The notes below the pieces were generated by a model. That model saw only the letters and a list, made by a program, of their open reading frames with translations, was not told the DNA's origin and made no database searches. Shown one piece after another: positions 23,446 through 29,501 of a DNA stretch of 29,501 bases. Position 1 is the stretch's first letter, and each line of letters opens with the position of its first letter. Location: positions 1 to 29,501 of the forward strand of contig CALEFO010000188.1 of assembly GCA_937877165.1 (NCBI GenBank), written 5' to 3'. Source of the stretch: an uncultured Lachnospiraceae bacterium (GTDB lineage Bacteria > Bacillota > Clostridia > Lachnospirales > Lachnospiraceae). The translations under genes were made by a program, and so were the position numbers.

Positions 23446-25116
23446 ATGAAAGAAATGAATATTCCCGTTGGAGTTTCGAATTTTGAAGAAATTCGCAACA
23501 ATGGGTATTACTATATTGATAAATCAGGACTGATTGAAGAACTGCTCAGTAGAACCGGAACGAAAGTAACGCTGATTACTCGTCCCCGACGCTTTGGAAA
23601 GACCTTGGGCATGAGTATGCTGGAAAGCTTCTTTGACATCCGCAAGGACAGCAGAAAACTGTTCGAAGGGTTGGAAATTACAGAGCATCAGGCATTATGC
23701 GATGCGTGGATGAATCAGTATCCAACGATTTCCATTTCATTCCGTCAAATTGATGGCCTGAATTTTATGGAAGCATACCGGCAGCTTGTCTATGAAATTG
23801 CTCTCTTGTATCAAAATCACACATATCTATTGGATAGTCATGCAATAAGCAACCAGGAAAAATCTCTTTTTCAGCAGATAAGTGATCGAAAAGCTGAAAA
23901 GACAGATGTGCTGCGCTCGATTCAATTTCTAACACTTCTGTTAAACAAGCATTACAACAAAAAAGTGGTTCTCTTTATAGATGAATATGATGTCCCTGTG
24001 GCAAAAGCAAACAACAACGGTTACTATGCTGAAATGCTGGATGTCATGAAGGGGTTGATGCAGGCCCTGAAAGACAATCAGGCACTCCAATTTGCAGTTG
24101 TTACGGGCTGCTTGAAGATTGCAAAAGAGAGCATTTTTACGGGAACCAATAATTTCGTATCGGATACGATCATAAATTCTCGTTTAAACGAGTATTTCGG
24201 TTTTGTACAGAGCGAGGTCGACCAGCTGCTGAGCGACACCGGGCTGACGGAGCGGTCTGACAGTATCCGGAAATGGTACGATGGCTACCATTTCGGAGAC
24301 TTCGATGTGTACTGTCCGTGGGATGTCATGAATTATGTGCTGGAGCTGCAGCGCAATCCGAAGGCTAAGCCGATCAGCTATTGGAAGAACACCAGTGACA
24401 ATGCCGTCATCCGATCTTTTATTGACTATGCAGGCAGTACGATCACCAATAAACTTGAAACGCTGATGGCTGGCGGCTGCATCGTGCAGCGTGTGGATGA
24501 GAACCTGACCTATGATTATCTGCATTCTTCAGAGGATAACCTGTGGAGTTTGCTATACCTGACAGGGTATCTGACCGAAGCTCGTGAAGACGATTATGCG
24601 GGTGAACTGCCGGATGGCATGACCGCCTTGATGATTCCGAATGCAGAAATTAGAGAGATTTTTGAAACAACGGTTATCAGATGGTTTGATGACAGCACGA
24701 AGAAGTGGAATCGGAATGCTCTGTTTGATGCCGTCTGGAACGGGGACAGTGAGGGCATTACCAAGGAGATGAATGTGCTGCTCCGGCGTACCATCAGCTA
24801 CCATGACTATCGGGAAGACTTTTATCATGCCTTCCTTGCGGGGATTTTTACAGGTGCCGGATATATGGTGGACTCCAATAAGGAGCATGGAGAAGGCCGA
24901 AGCGATGTAGTCGTTTATGATTCCATCAATGCCCGCGTTGCGATCTTTGAGGCAAAGTATACAAAGGTCCTGGAGAATCTGGAGAGTGAGTGTGATACGG
25001 CTCTGCAGCAAATTGATGACAGGATGTACGCGAAAGAGTACGAGGATGATTATGACCAAATCCTTTGTTATGGTATTTCGTTCTTCAAGAAGCGTTGTAT
25101 GGTGAAGAAAAAGTGA
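23446..25116 (+). CDS. AAA-ATPase-like / PD-(D/E)XK nuclease-like fusion protein
   Basis: The 556-residue protein begins with the AAA-ATPase-like domain of the widespread gut-anaerobe family: NFEEIRNNGYYYIDKSGLI, Walker A variant RPRRFGKT (46-53) and Walker B VVLFIDEYDVP (about 173-183). The C-terminus carries a PD-(D/E)XK (DUF1703-type) domain with GRSDVVVYD (D487) and IFEAKYTK (E502, K504). These proteins are often multi-copy; a mobile or defence-related role is suspected but unproven. The start is set by AAGGAG 8 bases upstream. The first half is AT-richer than the part from about 24200, which could reflect recombination between paralogues. Confidence 0.85.
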   Translation: MKEMNIPVGVSNFEEIRNNGYYYIDKSGLIEELLSRTGTKVTLITRPRRFGKTLGMSMLESFFDIRKDSRKLFEGLEITEHQALCDAWMNQYPTISISFRQIDGLNFMEAYRQLVYEIALLYQNHTYLLDSHAISNQEKSLFQQISDRKAEKTDVLRSIQFLTLLLNKHYNKKVVLFIDEYDVPVAKANNNGYYAEMLDVMKGLMQALKDNQALQFAVVTGCLKIAKESIFTGTNNFVSDTIINSRLNEYFGFVQSEVDQLLSDTGLTERSDSIRKWYDGYHFGDFDVYCPWDVMNYVLELQRNPKAKPISYWKNTSDNAVIRSFIDYAGSTITNKLETLMAGGCIVQRVDENLTYDYLHSSEDNLWSLLYLTGYLTEAREDDYAGELPDGMTALMIPNAEIREIFETTVIRWFDDSTKKWNRNALFDAVWNGDSEGITKEMNVLLRRTISYHDYREDFYHAFLAGIFTGAGYMVDSNKEHGEGRSDVVVYDSINARVAIFEAKYTKVLENLESECDTALQQIDDRMYAKEYEDDYDQILCYGISFFKKRCMVKKK

Positions 25117-25145
25117 TCCATGGTAAATCTTAACTTGAAAACAAA

Positions 25146-25218
25146 GATCCCCGCAGAGGCGGGGGTGATCCTTATTAATATAAGAATCCGGTTTTATTCC
25201 CCGCATAAGCGGGGGTAT
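25146..25218. CRISPR. Two degenerate type I-E repeat-like units, possible array remnant
   Basis: Unit 1 (25146-25171) has TCCCCGC-AGAG-GCGGGGGTGATCC. Unit 2 (about 25191-25218) has TTCCCCGC-ATAA-GCGGGGGT. The short stem, the GGGGGT edge and the GATCC end resemble type I-E repeats. The period is only 50 bases, shorter than the about 61 expected, and the flanks differ, so this is not a working array. It lies between the nuclease gene and the cas3 promoter. A pair of terminator hairpins is the alternative. Confidence 0.5.
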
Positions 25219-25284
25219 GTTTTAGAGTGATTTATTTTATACAGAACTTAAATTGATTGTAATTCGGAAAATTGAGAAAAGTGT

Positions 25285-25313
25285 TTGACAATTTAATTGC
25301 ACAATATTATAAC
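25285..25313 (+). promoter_or_regulatory. Promoter of the cas operon
   Basis: Consensus -35 TTGACA (25285-25290), 17-bp spacer, -10 TATAAC (25308-25313), in an AT-rich stretch 46 bases before the chosen cas3 start. Confidence 0.8.
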
Positions 25314-25358
25314 TATTAATATAAAAATAAATACTGTCTATGGAAAATGGAGCAAATA

Positions 25359-28067
25359 ATGGAATCGAACTTATGGTGGCTAACTGCAAAGACATCCAGA
25401 CAGGATGACAATCTCTGGCTTCCGCTTGCCTGGCATCTGAAAGACACTGCAGAGGTGATGAGGTACTTACTTCATCATTGGGTACCGAATGCCTTTTATA
25501 CGGAAATCGGTTTTACTGACAAGGAGTCTGCAAGAAAAATTGCAATTTTCCTGGCGGCTATACACGACAGCGGTAAAGGTTGTCCCGTGTTTCAAAGCCG
25601 GATTACCAGAAATCTTCCGGATATCAGGGATACATTGTTCGACCAGAATTTGTATTTTAAAGATCAGTATCAGAATGAGAAGGACCTGAAACATGCACAT
25701 ATGGGAGCAGTTCTTCTTCGTTCCATGGGAGTGCCGGATTCTGTGGCAGTGGTGGTAGGAGCTCATCACGGAAAACCGGAGACGAATACTATGAGTTTAA
25801 GATCTCCGAAGAGTGAGATGCTGGTAAACAAGAGTGCATATGGGGCACAGAGCGAAGAATGGAAATCTGTGCAGCAGATGATTGTGAAGGAGGCCTTGGA
25901 AGAAGCCGGATATCAGAGCACAGAGGAATTGCCGGAATTATCAGAAGAGGCACAGATGCTGTTTGCCGGCCTTCTGATTATGGCGGACTGGATTGCGAGT
26001 AACAGTATTTACTTTCCTCTGATTTCCACGGATACACTGCCAATGGATTATGATCGGAGCAGGACTGAAAACGGATTGTCTAAGCTACATCTTCCGGAGC
26101 CGTATATGGTTTCAGATTACTGGAAGGATCCGGGATTTTTTCGTGAACGCTTCGGATTTGAGCCGAATGCGATTCAGCAGGCAATGATTCATAAGGCAGA
26201 AGAGATGGAAAGCCCTGGGCTGATGATTCTGGAAGCTCCGATGGGAGAGGGAAAAACAGAAGCCGCTCTGGCAGCCGCTGAAATCCTGATGAACCGGTTT
26301 GAACTGGGCGGAATTGCATTCTTTCTTCCTTCGCAGGCAACGAGCAATGCAATGCTTGACCGAATTTTGGAATGGATTCAAAGTCAGCCGGATGCGGATC
26401 AGGTGTCATTGGAATTATCTCATTCTAATGCAAATCTGAACCATACCTTTCGTGAGCTGCGGGAAGGGTGCGTTCAAACCCAGGAGGATGAGAGTGAACT
26501 TTTTCAAAAGGCAGCTGTTTACAGCTTTTTTGATGGGAGCAAAACAAAGCTTCTCGCAAATGTGGTAGTTGGTACGGTGGACCAATTGCTGATGGCTGCT
26601 CTCAGACAGAAGCATGTTATGCTCCGCCAGCTTGGGTTGATGGGAAAAATTGTTGTGATCGATGAGTGCCATGCATATGATGCATATATGTGTGTATATC
26701 TGAAAAGAATTTTGCGGTGGCTTTCTGCGTACGGAATACCCGTGATTCTTCTGTCTGCGACATTACCTGGAAAACGAAGAGCGGAACTTGTGGATGCGTA
26801 TGGATGCTGCAGAAAGAAGGATAGAAAAGAAATTGAGGAAAAAGGAGGATACCCGCTTTTGACGACAGCGGAAGCGTGGTTTCAGCCGAAAGATCTATCA
26901 GGAAATTTTCAGGCCTGCGAAATTTCATACGACAAGCAACCGCGCGATGTCTGGGTGGAACGCCGGTCAGAAAACGAGGCTTTTTGTGAAATAAAAGCAG
27001 CACTGGATGCCGGCGGCTGTGTCGGAATCATTCTGAACACAGTACGAAGAGTACAAGAATGGGCGGAGCTTCTGAAAAAGAAATTTCCTGAGGCGAATTT
27101 ATATGTAGATCACTCCTATTTTCTTCTGCCGGACCGAATGGAGCGGGAACAGGTAATTCTGCAGAAGGTTGGAAAGGCATCTACATGGAAGGATCGAGAA
27201 AAGACAGTGATATTGGGAACGCAGGTGCTCGAGCAATCTCTGAATCTGGATTTCGATTTGCTGATCACGGATCTGTGTCCAATGGATCTTCTAATGCAGC
27301 GAATCGGAAGAGAACACCGTCATCTTAGAGAGAGGCCGGAAGGCTTGCTGTTGGCAAAATGCATTGTATTAAAAAGTGACCCGGAACAGCTGGAGGATGG
27401 GGCAAAGGCAATTTATGGGGAATACCTTCTGCGAAGAACAGCGATGCTCCTTCCTGAGAAGATTACACTGCCACAGGATATTTCAAAGCTGGTTCAGTAT
27501 GTGTACAATGAAAAAGAAGGATATAAATTTCTGCCGGATCAGTATGAATCTTATAAGAACCAGAGACTTGATCAGGAGGAAAAAGCAGAGGGCTACTGTC
27601 TGAGGGAACCGGATGCGGATCCTTTGGCAGAACCGATTACTGGCTTACTGGATGCGGAACCTTTTTACCAGAGTGAGGAAAAGGCAAGAGCGACTGTTCG
27701 GGATGGAGAAGATTCAATTGAAGTGATTGTGGTACAGGAAAGTGGAAATGACTTTGTTCTGATTCTTTCTGGAGAGCACAGTGGAGAGAAAATAGATATG
27801 TCAAGGCAGCCATCCATGAAGGAAACAGAAATCCTGGAAGAACAGAGAATCAAACTGCCACTACGTCTATCAAAAGCTCGGAATTATGAAGAAAATATAG
27901 AAATATTAATAGAAGCTATGAAGCGAAACATCCCGGAATGGATGAATCATCCGGCGTTAATGGATGAACTCATCATGATATTGGACGAAAATGCAAATTT
28001 TAATTTTGGAAATCAAACGCTACATTATGATCCGCAGATGGGGTTGCAGTGGAAGGAGAAAACGTGA
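25359..28067 (+). CDS. cas3: CRISPR-associated helicase/nuclease Cas3, type I-E
   Basis: Cas3 is recruited by Cascade to unwind and degrade target DNA. The 902-residue protein has an N-terminal HD nuclease domain: H26 in AWHLKDT, HD at 69-70 in IHDSGKG, HAHMG (112-114) and GAHHGK (136-137). The superfamily 2 helicase follows, with Walker A MGEGKTEAA (near 296), DECHAYDAYM (435-438), LLSATLPG, and motif VI LMQRIGREHRH (near 650). Start 25359 has GGAG 6 bases upstream; ATG 25347 in the same frame is the alternative. All catalytic motifs look intact. It overlaps the next gene by one base (TGATG). Confidence 0.93.
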   Translation: MESNLWWLTAKTSRQDDNLWLPLAWHLKDTAEVMRYLLHHWVPNAFYTEIGFTDKESARKIAIFLAAIHDSGKGCPVFQSRITRNLPDIRDTLFDQNLYFKDQYQNEKDLKHAHMGAVLLRSMGVPDSVAVVVGAHHGKPETNTMSLRSPKSEMLVNKSAYGAQSEEWKSVQQMIVKEALEEAGYQSTEELPELSEEAQMLFAGLLIMADWIASNSIYFPLISTDTLPMDYDRSRTENGLSKLHLPEPYMVSDYWKDPGFFRERFGFEPNAIQQAMIHKAEEMESPGLMILEAPMGEGKTEAALAAAEILMNRFELGGIAFFLPSQATSNAMLDRILEWIQSQPDADQVSLELSHSNANLNHTFRELREGCVQTQEDESELFQKAAVYSFFDGSKTKLLANVVVGTVDQLLMAALRQKHVMLRQLGLMGKIVVIDECHAYDAYMCVYLKRILRWLSAYGIPVILLSATLPGKRRAELVDAYGCCRKKDRKEIEEKGGYPLLTTAEAWFQPKDLSGNFQACEISYDKQPRDVWVERRSENEAFCEIKAALDAGGCVGIILNTVRRVQEWAELLKKKFPEANLYVDHSYFLLPDRMEREQVILQKVGKASTWKDREKTVILGTQVLEQSLNLDFDLLITDLCPMDLLMQRIGREHRHLRERPEGLLLAKCIVLKSDPEQLEDGAKAIYGEYLLRRTAMLLPEKITLPQDISKLVQYVYNEKEGYKFLPDQYESYKNQRLDQEEKAEGYCLREPDADPLAEPITGLLDAEPFYQSEEKARATVRDGEDSIEVIVVQESGNDFVLILSGEHSGEKIDMSRQPSMKETEILEEQRIKLPLRLSKARNYEENIEILIEAMKRNIPEWMNHPALMDELIMILDENANFNFGNQTLHYDPQMGLQWKEKT

Positions 28068-29501
28068 TGGGAGAAAAAGAATTCAATCTGCTCCATGAAC
28101 CGTGGATTCGTGTCTTGACGGAGCGGGGAGTCATTCAGGAAGTGTCGATCAGTAATGCGTTGATTCATGCGCATGAATACCATGGACTGGCTGGAGAACT
28201 GGTGACACAGGATGTTGTCGTAATGAGACTTCTTCTTGCAATTCTACAGACTATTGTGTATCGATACGATGATGAAGGAGAAGAGGAACTGCTGGAAGAC
28301 AAGAGTGAAGCTCTCAGGCGTTGGAAGTCCATTTGGGACAGAGGGTGCTTTGACAGGGAGATTATCCATTCTTATCTTTCGGAATGGGAGGACAGATTCT
28401 GGCTGTTTCACCAGACACGTCCGTTTTATCAGGTCCCGGAAGCGGGGGACGGGACAGAATGCTCTGCGGCTAAGCTTAATGGAATGATTTCTGAGAGCAA
28501 TAATAAAATCCGCCTGTTCTCCGAGAGATGTGGAATACAAAAAGAACAACTGACTTTTCCGGAAGCTGCCAGATGGCTTTTGTATGTGAACGGCTTTGAT
28601 GATACTTCGGCAAAGCCGAAGAAGAAGGGAAGCCCATCAGCTGGTGTTGGTTGGCTTGGAAAACTGGGATTGATCTATGCAGAAGGGAAGAACCTTTTTG
28701 AAACGCTTTTGTTGAATCTGGTTCTGGTGTCAGGTCAAGGGAAGGTCTGGAAGGATCCAAAGCCGCAATGGGAACTGGATGCACCGAGAAAAGATGAGAG
28801 AACAGAAATTCCGATGCCGGATAATCAGGCAGAGCTTCTAACGCTGCAGTCCAGGAGAATCCTTTTGAAGAGACAAAGAGACAGAGTGACTGGCTATTAT
28901 CTGCTGGGCGGAGATTATTGGGACAAGGAAAATGCTGTTGATGAGCAGATGACCGTATGGCAGGAAATACCAGGAAAGAAAAATGAAGAGTCATACTGGC
29001 AGCCGAAGCGGCATTCGCCGGAACGGCAGATGTGGAGAGACTTCGCTAATATTTTCTGCCAAGAAGATGGGAAGAGAAATCCTGGAATCGTAGCGTGGAT
29101 CATGCTTTTGAAGAAAAGAAAGCTGATTGACCAAGAGAACAAAATTCTGTTTAAGACCGCTTCCGTAAAATATGGAGACAAGGATTTCTTCGCCATAGAT
29201 GTTTTTGGTGATTATCTGAGTCTTCAGACCGGACTTTTCACGGACATTGGAGGTGATTGGGAGGAAGAAATCCGGAATGAAGTTGAAATTTGTGATCATG
29301 TGGCCGGGATTGTCGGCATTCTGAAAAGGAATCTGAACAGAGCAACCGGGCAGGACACAGATTCTGATGTTCCTTCGGTGAAAGAAACATATTATTACCG
29401 GATCGATCAGCCGTTCCGCGTATGGATTTCTGAAATCAGCGGAGAAGAGGATTTATCCCAGGCAGAAGAGGTCCGGATGCAGTGGAGAAAAGAAGCATAC
29501 C
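28067..29501 (+). CDS. casA: Type I-E Cascade large subunit CasA/Cse1, 5' part
   Basis: The frame is open from 28067 to the window end (478 codons), so the C-terminus is missing. The sequence carries clear Cse1 hallmarks: FNLLHEPWIRVL, AGELVTQDVVVMRLLLAIL, FWLFHQTRPFYQVP, AKLNGMISESNNKIRLFS, EAARWLLYVNGFDDTSAKP and GVGWLGKLGLI. In Cascade this subunit recognises the PAM and recruits Cas3. GGAAGGAG precedes the ATG, and the stop of cas3 overlaps the start. Gene order cas3-casA matches type I-E operons, so casB, cas7, cas5, cas6e, cas1 and cas2 are expected beyond the edge. Confidence 0.93.
   Translation, partial: MGEKEFNLLHEPWIRVLTERGVIQEVSISNALIHAHEYHGLAGELVTQDVVVMRLLLAILQTIVYRYDDEGEEELLEDKSEALRRWKSIWDRGCFDREIIHSYLSEWEDRFWLFHQTRPFYQVPEAGDGTECSAAKLNGMISESNNKIRLFSERCGIQKEQLTFPEAARWLLYVNGFDDTSAKPKKKGSPSAGVGWLGKLGLIYAEGKNLFETLLLNLVLVSGQGKVWKDPKPQWELDAPRKDERTEIPMPDNQAELLTLQSRRILLKRQRDRVTGYYLLGGDYWDKENAVDEQMTVWQEIPGKKNEESYWQPKRHSPERQMWRDFANIFCQEDGKRNPGIVAWIMLLKKRKLIDQENKILFKTASVKYGDKDFFAIDVFGDYLSLQTGLFTDIGGDWEEEIRNEVEICDHVAGIVGILKRNLNRATGQDTDSDVPSVKETYYYRIDQPFRVWISEISGEEDLSQAEEVRMQWRKEAY

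Noticed and set aside
25146..25218. A functional CRISPR array
   Set aside because: Only two imperfect units with a 50-base period are present; kept as a remnant or mimic, not as an array.

Overview
The window looks like a chromosomal segment of a GC-rich anaerobic Firmicute, probably a Clostridia/Lachnospiraceae member. The reasons are strong AGGAGG-type ribosome binding sites, sigma-A type promoters, a cell-wall protein with VLGxxR tail motifs, and compact operons. No tRNA or rRNA gene is visible. The organism call is an inference from gene content and style.

Region 1 (1-3987, + strand) is the end of a pseudaminic-acid (nonulosonate) operon: the 3' part of pseF, a PLP-dependent fold-III decarboxylase-like enzyme not standard in that pathway, pseI and pseG. 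Region 2 (4039-7350, - strand) holds a membrane-anchored Ntn/C45-type hydrolase and a 2-keto-3-deoxygluconate module (kdgK, kdgA). Divergent from kdgK is an IclR-family regulator (7768-8556). Two near-identical operator-like sequences flank the shared intergenic region, one placed just after a strong kdgK promoter. A J-domain protein follows with its own promoter, and converges on a large alpha-helical toroid-like protein of unknown role.

Region 3 (about 12000-23111) is a complete-looking accessory Sec export locus: a 957-residue Thr-rich, glycine-rich-signal-peptide surface protein with a choice-of-anchor A-like domain (the likely cargo), a Phd/RelE-type toxin-antitoxin pair, then secY2, asp1, asp2, asp3 and secA2. 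The usual GtfA/GtfB glycosyltransferases are not present in the window. The pseudaminic acid genes and the toroid protein are candidate glycosylation partners, but this is inference.

Region 4 (23446-29501) is an AAA-ATPase/PD-(D/E)XK fusion followed by the start of a type I-E CRISPR-Cas operon (cas3 and a casA/cse1 that runs off the end). Two degenerate I-E-repeat-like hairpins lie just before a consensus promoter for cas3. Base composition is lower in GC here and in the middle of the surface protein than elsewhere.

A mosaic family of hairpin-forming repeats is scattered through the window (389-522, 6148-6173, 11531-11775, 14883-14990, 17565-17612, 23133-23335). Two copies lie inside reading frames: one is translated in frame within asp1, and one forms the C-terminus of PseF. 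This repeat family, together with the divergent accessory Sec locus, is the most unusual content of the window.
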